This document shows positions 46,133-57,338 of a DNA stretch of 64,000 nt, in pieces (the stretch's first letter is position 1; every line of letters starts with the position of its first letter). Source of the DNA: Anaspis maculata (lineage: Eukaryota; Arthropoda; Insecta; Coleoptera; Scraptiidae). Both the position numbers and the translations under genes were made by a program. The stretch covers positions 49,411,416 through 49,475,415 of the forward strand of contig OX421966.1 of the NCBI GenBank assembly GCA_949128115.1, given 5' to 3'. The notes beneath the pieces were generated by a model, which worked only from the letters and a program-made list of their open reading frames with translations, had not been told where the DNA came from and ran no database searches.

Positions 46133-47401
46133 TATTACGGTTAAAATTTTCGGTTGGGACGTACTCGCCCAAAGGGAAATGTTATCAATCCGGCTCGCGT
46201 AAAACAGCGGAAAAACGAAGCAAAACATCGGTCGAACGGTTTTGTAGGAGCGCGATAAGACGGAAGATAATTTTTGTTGAATGAAGAAAACGCATTCTTT
46301 GGTTAAAATTGAAAGAGGCAAGATAGCTGCGTGCTATGTGGATATTTCCAAATAACGCCTAATCGATTGCCATAGTTTTCCGAATTACCGAAATATTGTA
46401 CATATACTGTATATAATAATTATTTTTGGAAAACTGACCCAGAGAATCGCTGGTAAGACATAAAATCGTCGTGATCTCCGTCGCGTAACTTTATAAATTC
46501 TTTTTAGGCCGTTCGAATCCTCTTTTGTATTCTTTTTCGGATGTAACCGAAACCTGCGAGTTGTAATTACGCCTACCGTCGTCTGAGTGTGCGATTTGTA
46601 CCTACCTACTGTGTGTTGGACTCAGCAAACCGAAACCATTTTCTGAAATTCGTTATCGAAACCATTGAGCGTCTGGAGTGCAACATTCTCACCTGTATCG
46701 TGACTGTACCGATCTGTATACGCCAGTATACGCTGCCTTCCATCAAAGAGACCTCTGCCATCACAGAAGATCGATGTAATCACAATCGAACTACCGATGC
46801 AAGTTTGTTAAGAAGCAGAACAAAGAAGAAGTTATCGCCAATATCCTTTTGAATACGTATCGTCGTTTTACAAGTATCTACTGCCATTTAACCATTAATA
46901 TCGCGATATTGTGTACTACCCTTACAATTTCGTTGTAGTCGTCGAACTTGAGACTGATCAGTACCTAGTTCTAAATATTTTCACGAAATTCTACGTATTT
47001 ACGTTCAGACATATTTTGGGTATATTTCTCATGGGTGGTATGCTTGCATAACTTTGATTGTTCTAGGGATATACCTATACGCGTTAATCCTAAATTGCTT
47101 ACTCAAACAATATTTGTCTCACGATTTCAATCAATTCTATTAAATTTGTTTTATCTTATGTATTGCCATTTCCTTTATCTGTGTGAGTGATTTATCCTTT
47201 GTGTGTGCGAATAGAACTCAACTGTTGCCTTCCGTGATAGTGGCCTGCGACATTGTCACGAATTTTTCTTTAAGGTACTATTGCAGGTGGCGCCCTTAAT
47301 TTTTGTGAAAAGAGTAATTTCTAAAACCCTCCCAATCTCCTTCTGAGCTCGGGCCCAGTTTTGTGCCACTAAATTTGTTATTTTTAATAAGTTTGGTGAC
47401 A
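46133..47401 (+). repeat. 5' LTR
   Basis: Starts TATTACGGTTAAAATTTTCG and ends AATAAGTTTGGTGACA, unusual in not having TG...CA at its start. It contains ACTGTATATAATAATTA near 46407, which could serve as a TATA region. The boundaries follow from the comparison with the 3' LTR and the AGAC flank. An 87-codon frame inside the LTR is present in both copies and has no motif. Confidence 0.92.
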
Positions 47402-47407
47402 GTAAAT

Positions 47408-47425
47408 TGGCGCCCAACGTGGGGC
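47408..47425 (+). other. Primer binding site, tRNA-Lys type
   Basis: TGGCGCCCAACGTGGGGC lies six bases after the LTR end. This 18-mer is the known complement of the 3' end of tRNA-Lys(1,2), used by several retroviruses and retroelements. It primes minus-strand synthesis. Confidence 0.9.
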
Positions 47426-47517
47426 TTTTTCTCTTTTCTCTCTTTTATTTTGTCTTGGTTAAATATTTGGGTTGAGTTTTATTTGCTTTCACAGAGGTGA
47501 GTCCGCAGATATCGAGG

Positions 47518-48957
47518 ATGTCATCCATGAAAGGCATCGAAGTAAACCGACTCTTGAAAAAAGAAGTCGTTTATGAGTTAAAGGTAAGAGGTTGTCCACC
47601 ACCAGACGATGCAAGCCTGGATAGGCTGAGGAAATGTTTGAGGTCGACGCTGCAACTAACGCAGACGGGAGTGAGTGCGCCACAGATTGCACACCCTTTT
47701 ACGTTTGAGGAGGATTCGAACGATCTTAAAGAGTTGTTAACGGATATTGAAGATAGAATGAATAATTTTCAGGGTACAGAAGGCGAATTTAAACGGGTAA
47801 GCACCGCAGTAAGACACGGGTTAAAAAGAATTAAACGAAGTAAACCATCGTCAGCAGAAGAAAAAACATTCTGTAATGAAACACGGGTAAAGTTGACTAT
47901 GTTTTACGCTGATGCGCGCGAAGCGATGAAAACAACGGGTCATGAAACACACGATTTGTCAATCTTAGATTTGTCTTTAATATCTGATGAGGCGACCGGT
48001 ACTAAAAATGCGTCGGAAAGTAAACTCAAAAACTCAGTGCATGAAGTCGACGATGACGATGTATCAACCGAATCAGATGCGTCAGACGGAACCCTGAATC
48101 AGAGCCGAAACAGAGTTAGGGTGCCGAAACGTTCTATAAAACCAGTGCCCGTGCGCGAATGGAATCTATCATTTTCGGGAGATAAAGATAAAATGTCTTT
48201 GAACTCATTTTTGCTACAGGTCGAAGAATTAAGAGGTTCTCGAAATGTTTCAAAGTCCGAACTTTTCGATTCGGCAACGGATTTATTTCGCGGAAAAGCT
48301 TTGGTCTGGTACAGGGCGCAGCGTAAATATGTTTCGGATTGGGAGAGTCTGGTAATCGCGTTGAAAGACGAGTTTTTGCCTCACGATTACGACAGAAGGT
48401 TATTTGAAGAAATAAAAAAGCGAACTCAGGGCGAAAAAGAGACAATCGGAATATATCTCGCAATTATGTCTAGCATGTTCGATCGTTTGGAGAGAGTCAT
48501 TCCCGAACGTACTAAACTTGAAATTCTGCTGAATAATATCGATCCTTACTATCAACCATATTTGGCAGTGGTTGAGGTAAAAAGTCAGACCGAACTGTTG
48601 AAGTTTTGTAGAAAATTAGACGACAAAAGAACAGTGGCTAAAAATTTTTCTCGACCACCACCGAGATCTTTAGCTCTCGAACCAGATCTTGCGTATGTTT
48701 CGACATCTTCTCATAAGTATGAAGTGGGCGCGACCGAAATAGAAAAAATAAATTCTGAATCGAGTCAGTCAGGTCGTGAAACGAATAATAAGCCGAGTGG
48801 TATTCGCTGCTGGCAATGCGAGGGTCAAGGTCATCGCGCGAGTTCATGTAAGAAACCCTTAACTCGCAAGTACTGTTTTCGGTGCGGAAAGAAAGACGCA
48901 ACAGTAAAATCATGCCCTAAATGCGGGAGTTCGGAAAACTCCAAGGGAAGACCGTAA
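47518..48957 (+). CDS. gag: Gag polyprotein of the gypsy element
   Basis: Structural protein forming the virus-like particle. The open frame extends from 47497, but the first ATG is 47518, giving 479 residues. The N-terminal half is charged and helical-looking. A retrotransposon gag (capsid) domain covers about residues 215-345, with the typical GKALVWYRAQ...W...LKDEFLP stretch near 264. The nucleocapsid region has one complete CCHC knuckle (C431-x2-C-x4-H-x4-C444). A second at 453 reads C-x2-C-x9-C-x2-C with Ala where His is expected, so it may be a zinc ribbon instead. The gag stop lies 37 nt inside pol. No breaks. Confidence 0.92.
   Translation: MSSMKGIEVNRLLKKEVVYELKVRGCPPPDDASLDRLRKCLRSTLQLTQTGVSAPQIAHPFTFEEDSNDLKELLTDIEDRMNNFQGTEGEFKRVSTAVRHGLKRIKRSKPSSAEEKTFCNETRVKLTMFYADAREAMKTTGHETHDLSILDLSLISDEATGTKNASESKLKNSVHEVDDDDVSTESDASDGTLNQSRNRVRVPKRSIKPVPVREWNLSFSGDKDKMSLNSFLLQVEELRGSRNVSKSELFDSATDLFRGKALVWYRAQRKYVSDWESLVIALKDEFLPHDYDRRLFEEIKKRTQGEKETIGIYLAIMSSMFDRLERVIPERTKLEILLNNIDPYYQPYLAVVEVKSQTELLKFCRKLDDKRTVAKNFSRPPPRSLALEPDLAYVSTSSHKYEVGATEIEKINSESSQSGRETNNKPSGIRCWQCEGQGHRASSCKKPLTRKYCFRCGKKDATVKSCPKCGSSENSKGRP
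48921..48957 (+). promoter_or_regulatory. gag/pol overlap with hairpin; -1 frame relation
   Basis: The pol frame is closed by TAA at 48918-48920, so any switch must occur within these 37 nt. Pol is in the -1 frame relative to gag. GGAGTT (48926-48931) pairs with AACTCC (48937-48942) around a CGGAA loop. No perfect X-XXY-YYZ heptamer is present; GGAAAAC at 48933-48939 is the nearest. An ATG opens the pol frame at 48921, so termination-reinitiation is an alternative. Confidence 0.6.
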
Positions 48958-51900
48958 GTTCCGGCCCAAATCTGTCTTCCATTTCCAACCCAGGGGTCGA
49001 TTCAAAAACATTAAGTCCCGTCCTGGACTTTATACTAGCACATGCACAAGGTGACGAAAGACCTTATATAAATGTTTCGATATTTGGAATAAATTTCTTG
49101 TCTTTAATGGATTCAGGCGCGAGCAGGACAGTAGTAGGATTAAAAGGCTGGGAAAAATTAAAACGGTGCGGAATAGTACATCTGGAATCTAGCACATGTT
49201 CTAACATACGGGTAAAACTCGCGAACGGAAATAGTTGCGAATGCATAGGAGTAATTCGGGTACCTATTTGCCTACAGAATCGCGAAAAAATCTTTGAAAT
49301 TTTAGTCGTACCTGACGTTCCGCATACCATGATTCTCGGAATTGATTTTTGGATTAGAATGGGTATAGTCCCGAATCTTCGAGCGGGAATTTGGTCATTT
49401 TCAACTGTAGAAGATTGCAACGTTGCTGAAGCTGTCATGTCGCGTGAAAATTTGTCGGATAAAGAAAAAGAAATTTTGCAGAACGTGGTTGAAGATCATT
49501 TTTCGAAATATAGTAAAGCTCTTGGACGTACTCACTTAGTCGAACATCATATCAAAACAAAATCAGATCCAATTAAACAAAGATATTACACAGTTTCACC
49601 GGTAATTCAAAATTGTATAAACGAAGAAGTCGATAAGATGCTGGCAGATGACGTAATCGAACCATCGGATAGTGGGTGGAGTTCTCCGGTCGTAATGGTA
49701 CCGAAAAAAGATAAATCTTACAGGTTTTGCGTGGATTTTAGATCTTTGAATAAAGTTACAGAGCGCGACGCGTATCCGTTACCAAAAATGAATAGTATCT
49801 TGGATAAATTGCGCGACGCGAAATATTTGACTACGCTCGATATAAAATCTGCGTATTGGCAAATTCCGATGTCAGAAAGTTCAAAAAAATATACCGCGTT
49901 CACAGTACCTCAAAGAGGACTCTTTCATTTTAAAGTGTTACCGTTCGGTCTCCATAATTCCGGCAGCACTTTCCAGAGATTTGTCGACACGATAATCCCG
50001 CCTAATTTGGAACCGTTTGTTTTTAAATATCTCGACGATATCATCATAGTAACGTCAACGTTCGAACAACATATTACGGTATTAACTGAGGTCCTTAAGC
50101 GAATTTCCGATGCCGGTATAACTCTCTCGCGGAAGAAATGTGAATTTTGTCGACAAAAAATAAAGTACCTAGGCTACGTAATCGATCAGGATGGATTACA
50201 CGTAGATCCCGATAAAGTGGCCGCAATTCTACAAATTCCTACACCGACAAAAGTAAGGCATGTTCGTCAAATTATCGGTACCGTATCTTGGTACCGCAGG
50301 TTCGTGCCTCAGTTTTCCGATCTCGTCGGTCCTTTGACAAAACTGTTGAAAAAGTCAGTTAAATTCAATTGGGGTGAAGAACAAGAAAATTCCTTCAGAG
50401 CTATCAAAGAACGACTGATCTCGGCACCGATATTGGCTTGTCCAAAGTTTGAGTTTCCATTTTGCATACAGACGGATGCGAGCAATTATGGAATTGCTGG
50501 TATCTTAACTCAAGATCACGGGGATGGGGAACGGGTCATCAGTTATTGGAGCAGGTCACTAAATAAATCAGAAAAAAATTATTCAGCCGTCGAATTGGAG
50601 TGTTTGGCTGTCCTCAACAGCATCGAAGCTTTTCGCGCATATGTCGAAGGATATCACTTTACGGTGATAACTGATTCATATTCTTTAGTTTGGCTGAATA
50701 ATCTGAAAGAACCGAAAGGTAGATTAGCCAGATGGGGACTACGATTACAACAATTTGATTATTCGATAATACATCGCGCAGGAAAATTAAATGTAGTGCC
50801 CGACATGCTATCAAGAACCGTTCCAGAGTTGAACGAAATCCTTGTTGATCAAAATGACGTCGACTGGAAGTATGTAGTACCGCGAGACGAACGTCGCGCT
50901 TTGCTAAAGAAATATCACGATGATCCTACCGCCGGTCACCCGGGTATTTATCGGACATTTTCGAGATTAGCGCGGGAAAACTACTTTCCTAAAATGAAGA
51001 CCTATGTAACAAAATATGTGAGAAACTGCCATACTTGCGCAGCTAACAAACCTGATCAAAATAAACCAGGGGGTTTGATGGTTTCGCACAGTGTACCGAC
51101 TAGGCCATGGGAGAAAATTTCTTGCGACTTGATGGGGCCTTTCCCTAGATCAACGCGCGGTTATAAATTCCTCCTAGTAATTGTTGATTTTTTCAGTAAA
51201 TTTCCGATTATCGTACCTCTCAGAGAAGCTACCGCAAAATTAGTATGTACCGCAATCGAAGAACAGGTGTTCTTATTGTTTGGCGTGCCCTCGTACATCA
51301 TAGTAGATAACGGCGTCCAATATCGATCTAATCTATTTGCAGATCTTATGAAATCTTATGACGTGACAATTATGTTTACCCCTTTATACAATCCGCAGAG
51401 TAATCCCTGTGAACGGATGAATCGAAATATCGGAATAATGTTGCGATGCTATATACAGGGTGAACATAAACATTGGGACAAAAGATTGCCGCAAATTGCG
51501 TGCGCTTTACGTACTCAGGTACATGAAGGAACGAGTTACACACCATACAAAATTAATTTCGGCCGTGAAATGATTTTGAACGGAAAGATAAAACGTATGG
51601 TAGCGGACGAAAGTAATGTTGAAAACGGGAGTATAGATTCTCAAGTAAATCGACGCGAAGAAGCTTTTCGAATTTTGTATAATGACGTCCGCGAACGGTT
51701 AAAGAAAGCTGCCGCTAAATCAAAGCCGCGTTATGATTTGCGTCACAGAAACGTTACGTACAACGTAGGTGATTCAGTCTGGAGAAGAAGTTATACACTA
51801 TCTGATCAGGCGAAGGGGTTCATGGCCAAGTTAGCTCCAAAATATCTCGGTCCGTTTATAATCCACAAAAAGGTATCGCCATGGACGTATCAGTTGCGAA

Positions 51901-51983
51901 GTAAGAAAGGTGAATTGCGTGGAGTCTGGCATACTAAAGATTTGAAACCTAATAATGACGATTCCGATTTTGACGTTACCTAG
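48921..51983 (+). CDS. pol: Pol polyprotein (protease, RT, RNase H, integrase)
   Basis: 1020 residues from the ATG at 48921. Aspartic protease with LMDSGAS (catalytic D64) and a later ILGIDF flap-like strand. Reverse transcriptase with FCVDFRSLNK near 269, LPFGL near 343 and catalytic YLDD at 370-373. RNase H beginning QTDASNYG (D519). Integrase with an HHCC zinc module (HDDPTAGHPG...CHTC), then the catalytic triad D736, D796 and E831; 34 residues separate the last two, one fewer than the retroviral 35, in a NPQSNPCERMN context. A GPF segment (KYLGPFIIHKK) near the end is the GPY/F module; no chromodomain is seen. The frame is unbroken and all catalytic residues are present, so the enzyme set looks functional. 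It is made as a Gag-Pol fusion or by reinitiation. Confidence 0.93.
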   Translation: MREFGKLQGKTVSSGPNLSSISNPGVDSKTLSPVLDFILAHAQGDERPYINVSIFGINFLSLMDSGASRTVVGLKGWEKLKRCGIVHLESSTCSNIRVKLANGNSCECIGVIRVPICLQNREKIFEILVVPDVPHTMILGIDFWIRMGIVPNLRAGIWSFSTVEDCNVAEAVMSRENLSDKEKEILQNVVEDHFSKYSKALGRTHLVEHHIKTKSDPIKQRYYTVSPVIQNCINEEVDKMLADDVIEPSDSGWSSPVVMVPKKDKSYRFCVDFRSLNKVTERDAYPLPKMNSILDKLRDAKYLTTLDIKSAYWQIPMSESSKKYTAFTVPQRGLFHFKVLPFGLHNSGSTFQRFVDTIIPPNLEPFVFKYLDDIIIVTSTFEQHITVLTEVLKRISDAGITLSRKKCEFCRQKIKYLGYVIDQDGLHVDPDKVAAILQIPTPTKVRHVRQIIGTVSWYRRFVPQFSDLVGPLTKLLKKSVKFNWGEEQENSFRAIKERLISAPILACPKFEFPFCIQTDASNYGIAGILTQDHGDGERVISYWSRSLNKSEKNYSAVELECLAVLNSIEAFRAYVEGYHFTVITDSYSLVWLNNLKEPKGRLARWGLRLQQFDYSIIHRAGKLNVVPDMLSRTVPELNEILVDQNDVDWKYVVPRDERRALLKKYHDDPTAGHPGIYRTFSRLARENYFPKMKTYVTKYVRNCHTCAANKPDQNKPGGLMVSHSVPTRPWEKISCDLMGPFPRSTRGYKFLLVIVDFFSKFPIIVPLREATAKLVCTAIEEQVFLLFGVPSYIIVDNGVQYRSNLFADLMKSYDVTIMFTPLYNPQSNPCERMNRNIGIMLRCYIQGEHKHWDKRLPQIACALRTQVHEGTSYTPYKINFGREMILNGKIKRMVADESNVENGSIDSQVNRREEAFRILYNDVRERLKKAAAKSKPRYDLRHRNVTYNVGDSVWRRSYTLSDQAKGFMAKLAPKYLGPFIIHKKVSPWTYQLRSKKGELRGVWHTKDLKPNNDDSDFDVT

Positions 51984-52234
51984 AATTGACCTTTAACTTT
52001 GATTTTCTCTCTGATATTCATATCATATTATTTATGACGATTGACCGAAAGTATTGGAATTTGATTTTGGATAACCGATTTTGATACCACGATGAGAGTA
52101 ATTGGAAAATAATTTTTATTTTGTTGTTATTTGTTTTCTCGTGAACTAATTTGTCTGAGTCGGGGAATTTTGATTAATGATTTGGAGATTTCGTATCTTT
52201 TCTGTATCTTTTATAAGAAATGGGATTTCTTATC

Positions 52235-52250
52235 GAGGTAGAGGGGGTAG
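52235..52250 (+). other. Polypurine tract
   Basis: GAGGTAGAGGGGGTAG directly abuts the 3' LTR; it would prime plus-strand synthesis. Confidence 0.75.
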
Positions 52251-53519
52251 TATTACGGTTAAAATTTTCGGTTGGGACGTACTCGCCCAAAGGGAAATGT
52301 TATCAATCCGGCTCGCGTAAAACAGCGGAAAAACGAAGCAAAACATCGGTCGAACGGTTTTGTAGGAGCGCGATAAGACGGAAGATAATTTTTGTTGAAT
52401 GAAGAAAACGCATTCTTTGGTTAAAATTGAAAGAGGCAAGATAGCTGCGTGCTATGTGGATATTTCCAAATAACGCCTAATCGATTGCCATAGTTTTCCG
52501 AATTACCGAAATATTGTACATATACTGTATATAATAATTATTTTTGGAAAACTGACCCAGAGAATCGCTGGTAAGACATAAAATCGTCGTGATCTCCGTC
52601 GCGTAACTTTATAAATTCTTTTTAGGCCGTTCGAATCCTCTTTTGTATTCTTTTTCGGATGTAACCGAAACCTGCGAGTTGTAATTACGCCTACCGTCGT
52701 CTGAGTGTGCGATTTGTACCTACCTACTGTGTGTTGGACTCAGCAAACCGAAACCATTTTCTGAAATTCGTTATCGAAACCATTGAGCGTCTGGAGTGCA
52801 ACATTCTCACCTGTATCGTGACTGTACCGATCTGTATACGCCAGTATACGCTGCCTTCCATCAAAGAGACCTCTGCCATCACAGAAGATCGATGTAATCA
52901 CAATCGAACTACCGATGCAAGTTTGTTAAGAAGCAGAACAAAGAAGAAGTTATCGCCAATATCCTTTTGAATACGTATCGTCGTTTTACAAGTATCTACT
53001 GCCATTTAACCATTAATATCGCGATATTGTGTACTACCCTTACAATTTCGTTGTAGTCGTCGAACTTGAGACTGATCAGTACCTAGTTCTAAATATTTTC
53101 ACGAAATTCTACGTATTTACGTTCAGACATATTTTGGGTATATTTCTCATGGGTGGTATGCTTGCATAACTTTGATTGTTCTAGGGATATACCTATACGC
53201 GTTAATCCTAAATTGCTTACTCAAACAATATTTGTCTCACGATTTCAATCAATTCTATTAAATTTGTTTTATCTTATGTATTGCCATTTCCTTTATCTGT
53301 GTGAGTGATTTATCCTTTGTGTGTGCGAATAGAACTCAACTGTTGCCTTCCGTGATAGTGGCCTGCGACATTGTCACGAATTTTTCTTTAAGGTACTATT
53401 GCAGGTGGCGCCCTTAATTTTTGTGAAAAGAGTAATTTCTAAAACCCTCCCAATCTCCTTCTGAGCTCGGGCCCAGTTTTGTGCCACTAAATTTGTTATT
53501 TTTAATAAGTTTGGTGACA
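52251..53519 (+). repeat. 3' LTR
   Basis: Same 1269-bp length as the 5' LTR and no difference noticed. Followed by AGAC of the target duplication. Confidence 0.92.
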
Positions 53520-53523
53520 AGAC

Positions 53524-55861
53524 ATACACACACACGGACAAACATCATTTTGAAAATGATCTCAATCGTCTTGAAAAACCTCAAAATAGATGGGATATCC
53601 GGTGGAATCCCAAAACTTTTTTTCTGCACGATTACAATACTTTCCCTCCGTGTCCGTGGGAGGCCGGGAAAGTGAAAAAAAACATTTTTCTTCAACATTT
53701 CTTGTACAGACTTCAACCCTGTATCTGAAAATCGAAAATTTTCGGACTTTCAATTTTTCTACTTCATTTTAATAGGGAATCATCCCTCAAAGTTTGAAAA
53801 CCAGTACCTAACACCCTGTATTTATATTCAACGCGAGAAATTTCAACTTATAACCATAGAGAGAAAATATAATATAGTCTCATAAAATCCTCCTATCTTG
53901 AAGAGCTTGGGGTATTAAATATTTATTTCACTCGATATTCTTTGAATATACTTTTAACTTTCAGGCGTCACTTTGAAATTTCAATCATATTACCAGAGGC
54001 GGAGATCTAGGTATACGAATACGACTATTTCAAAGTCTTGAAATACGTGTCGTAGGTACTTTACGTAACTAACGATCAGGTAATGCCAAAGTATCATAAA
54101 GCTCAACACTTTAAGAAAACCAAAGCTCAAACAAACGTGATCCACTACATTATAAACAGCTCCAATTATGTAATTACCGGGTCATTATTTCCAATAAACA
54201 CCCGATGGTCGCGTTGTTGAAACTCTAACCCTAACCATATCCACTACTATTTATAGTACTTACATATAGCAGCACAGGTTACTTACCTAGTACCTAGGTA
54301 GATAGCAGAAAGAACCGTGATTTTCCTAATTGCCCGTCTTTGTTGTCGTTAGAGAAAATGTTAACGAACTCCGAGGCGTCAACTACTTACCTACCTGTCA
54401 TTAAAAATTCTCTGCCTGTTGTGTTGTGTAATGACCTAATTAATTAAATTGACTGCGACTCGACCGACGATGGTCGTCTTTCCGCCCCCCTCCTGAGCCT
54501 CCTACCACCTACACCTCATCGTTTTTTTTTCTAAATTATAACATTGACGTGACGCCTTGATGGTATCAATTTACACAAGAAATTTCCCGTGTTTATTAGA
54601 AATGGGAAAGCGGGAAGCCACCCATTTATTCAAATAATAGCAAATTACATTGTTATACTTGTTACCACCGCTTCCCCTCACGAATTGATTGAATAAATAT
54701 CATGACTCGCTTTTGCCTAAAATCAACAGCAACGAACCGGCACACAATTAAAGCGCGCCAAAACCTGCAAAAATGCCGAATCGATTCAATATGAACTGTT
54801 CAACAGTTCAACATTCACAACGTTGCGTGGTAGTAAAAATTTTTATTCTATTTCAAAACTATTATATTGGTTGCATACTTACACCAAGATAACGGGTAAG
54901 AAATAATGGGAAGTTTGCGATTTCACGCAACGTACGACGTAACGCAACGTAGAACGTGAAAACTCCCCTGTGACTAAGGAATTCCAAGTAACAAACTAGT
55001 CTATTTTCACGTTGAAAGTTCCTCATTCCTCATATCATTTCAACAAAGGAACGATGTATTTTTTCAAATTCTTCCACACCTTCTGATGACCAAAACGCAA
55101 AACTGACCGTTTTCGGCTGGCAGCCAGAGCCTGCGACCGCTTTAGCTTCAATCAAAACAGAATTTGTGTCATTTTGTGTTTTTTGTACATGGGAAAAGGC
55201 GCGAGGTCCGACTCTCCGACTGCATCCAGCGTAACAGGCGTACGACGTATGTCGAGCGGGCGCAGGTATGTCGAGACCTGCAAAAGCAAAATCCCCAATT
55301 TTTTATGAAAAGTAATTTTTTCTTTATGTTTTAAAAACAATCTCAATTTGAAATTCTGGGTCCTGTTAGGACTCTTGATTTTCCCCCGTTAATTCGGTGT
55401 AGCGCTCGCTTGTTAGAATGCCCTTTATGCTACACCGATATATCGTGAAAAATCAAAAAATCTCATTGGGAACTAGTCAGTATTTTTTCAGATTTCTTTT
55501 AAAATAGAAAAATGATTCTATTCTACGGAGAATAAATCAATTGAGGGGATTTTGTAGGATCTAACCTGCGCCTCCTCGACATATGCCTCACGTCTGTTCC
55601 AGTAGATGCAGTCGGACCTCGCGCCTTTTATCATCAAGCCACCAAGGTATTTTTCCAATCGGATCAGAGCTGGTCGCTCATAAATCACACATAAAATTTC
55701 TTAGCTATATTTCGAGCTATAGCGGCCAAAGGTCCCGAAGGCCCCAGATACCAGCCCAGCCGGTAAAGGTCCGTTTTGGTCATCAGCAGGTGTAGGGGAA
55801 TTTTAAATTTCAGATCGTTTTCTTGTTGAAATGACATGAGGAATCCGCTGCTAGCTTCCCG
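53524..55861. other. Right half of the interrupted repeat, then non-coding
   Basis: 53524-53820 continues the older repeat broken by the LTR element and ends near ACACCCTGTA at 53811. The rest shows no supported gene. A GC-richer pyrimidine run lies at 54478-54515. Inverted text TCCGACTGCATC / GATGCAGTCGGA at 55213 and 55605, with GGCGCGAGGTCC / GGACCTCGCGCC, indicates a loose palindrome spanning about 55195-55628. Confidence 0.5.
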
Positions 55862-55869
55862 TTTATAAG

Positions 55870-57338
55870 TAGGCCTGGGCAGAATATCGATATATCGATA
55901 TCGATATCGATATATCGATATATCGATATACGATATTGATATTTCCAGATATCGATATATCGATATATCAAGTTATCGATATATCGATATATCAATATTT
56001 CGATATTTCAATATATCGATATATCGATATTTCGATATTTCGATATATCGACGGTTCGATATTTCGATTTATCGACATTTCGATATTTCGATTTATCGAT
56101 TATTTATCGATTCGATTAGTTAACGATAGCGACTTAGCGAGTTACGGCAAAAACTGTTGTGTTCAACTGCTTTTTCTGTTCAAGTTTAATATGTCAACAA
56201 AACTATTCCACCAAAACTCTGAGTACGAGGGGACCTCAAAATTTGAGACAAATTTTTTTACACTGCACAATATTGAGTGATACGTCATTGAAAACCTCTT
56301 AAAAAGTTTCAATGGACAAGTGTAAAAAGTTTCCGAGAATTTCCAGCGGTTTTCATTCTATGATAGAAAACAAAAACCTGGGAAAACACGTTTTTATGTA
56401 TAAAATGAGAATCGATGAGGATTTTTCCAAACTGCAAACTGCGTTTAATGAAACTCATCAAAACGGTCAGTATAATGTGTAGCTCAATATGCGATGACTA
56501 TTTTGAAATTTGGAGATTTTCCGAAATGAAGATTTTGATAGCTAAAATAAATTGCCTCAAAATTATAAAGCAGCTATCGCATATTGAGCTACACATCATA
56601 CTGACCGTTTTGATGAGTTCTATTGAATGCAGTTTACAGTTTGAAGAAATTCTCATTAATTCTCATTTTATACATAAAAACGTGTTTTCCCAGGTTTTTG
56701 TTTTCAATCATAAAATGAAAACCGCCGGTTTTCGGAAACTTTTTACACTTGTCCATTGAAACTTTTTAAGACCTTTTCAATGACGTATCACTCAATATTG
56801 TGCAGTGTAAAAGAATTGTATCTCAAATTTTGAGGTGCCTTAGCCGTCGTACTCAGAGTTTTGGTGAAGTAGTTTTGTTGACATATTAAGCTTGAACAGA
56901 AAAAGCAGCTGAACACAACAGTTTTTCCTGCAACTCGCCATCGTCAACCAATCTTTAGAAAAAAGGGGTGGACATCTTTTTTGAATGACCCTTTACCTAT
57001 AGGTTTTCGTCATATTTTCACGAGATCTACCCACAGCATTAATCGATATATCGATATTTTAATGTTAAAAACAATATATCGATATATCGATATTCTAATG
57101 TATCAATATATCGAATTATCGATATATCGATATTTTAATGTATCAATATGTATATCGATTTATCGATATATCGATATATCGATTTATCGATTTTTTGATA
57201 TATCGATATATCGATATTTCGATATTTATCGATATATCGATATTTATCGATATATCGATACTTATCGATATATCGATACTTTTGATATATTTTTGATATC
57301 GATATTCGATATTGGAATTTCAATATCGCCCAGGCCTA
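55870..57338. mobile_element. Palindromic hAT-type element with TATCGA satellite arms, 1469 bp
   Basis: Ends TAGGCCTGGGC and GCCCAGGCCTA are exact inverted repeats, flanked by TTTATAAG on both sides (55862-55869 and 57339-57346), the 8-bp duplication of hAT elements. The outer arms (about 55885-56110 and 57040-57305) are TATCGATA-type satellite. The inner arms (about 56115-56480 and 56600-56960) share ACTGTTGTGTTCA, ACTTTTTACACTTG and ATGTATAAAATGAGAAT blocks in mirrored order; the centre is near 56545. Tyr/Ile/Asp/Arg-rich frames come from the satellite and are not genes. Non-autonomous: no transposase. Confidence 0.85.

Larger units (their letters stand above)
46133..53519 (+). mobile_element. 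Complete gypsy (Metaviridae) LTR retrotransposon, 7387 bp
   Basis: Two 1269-bp LTRs, identical as far as I can read, enclose gag and pol. The insertion is flanked by AGAC on both sides (46129-46132 and 53520-53523). A tRNA-Lys-type primer site follows the 5' LTR and a purine tract precedes the 3' LTR. Pol order protease-RT-RNase H-integrase is that of Ty3/gypsy. There is no env frame: only 267 nt separate pol from the 3' LTR. LTRs of ~1.2 kb, Lys primer and 4-bp duplication are shared with the Osvaldo/Ulysses lineage of Drosophila; assignment to that clade is an inference. Everything required for autonomous movement appears intact, so the copy is very young. Confidence 0.92.

Noticed and set aside
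51984..52250. Possible env gene downstream of pol
   Set aside because: Only 267 nt remain before the 3' LTR, with no substantial open frame.
46589..52970. 87-codon frame present twice (46589-46852 and 52707-52970)
   Set aside because: It lies inside both LTRs, is therefore duplicated with them, and has no motif.
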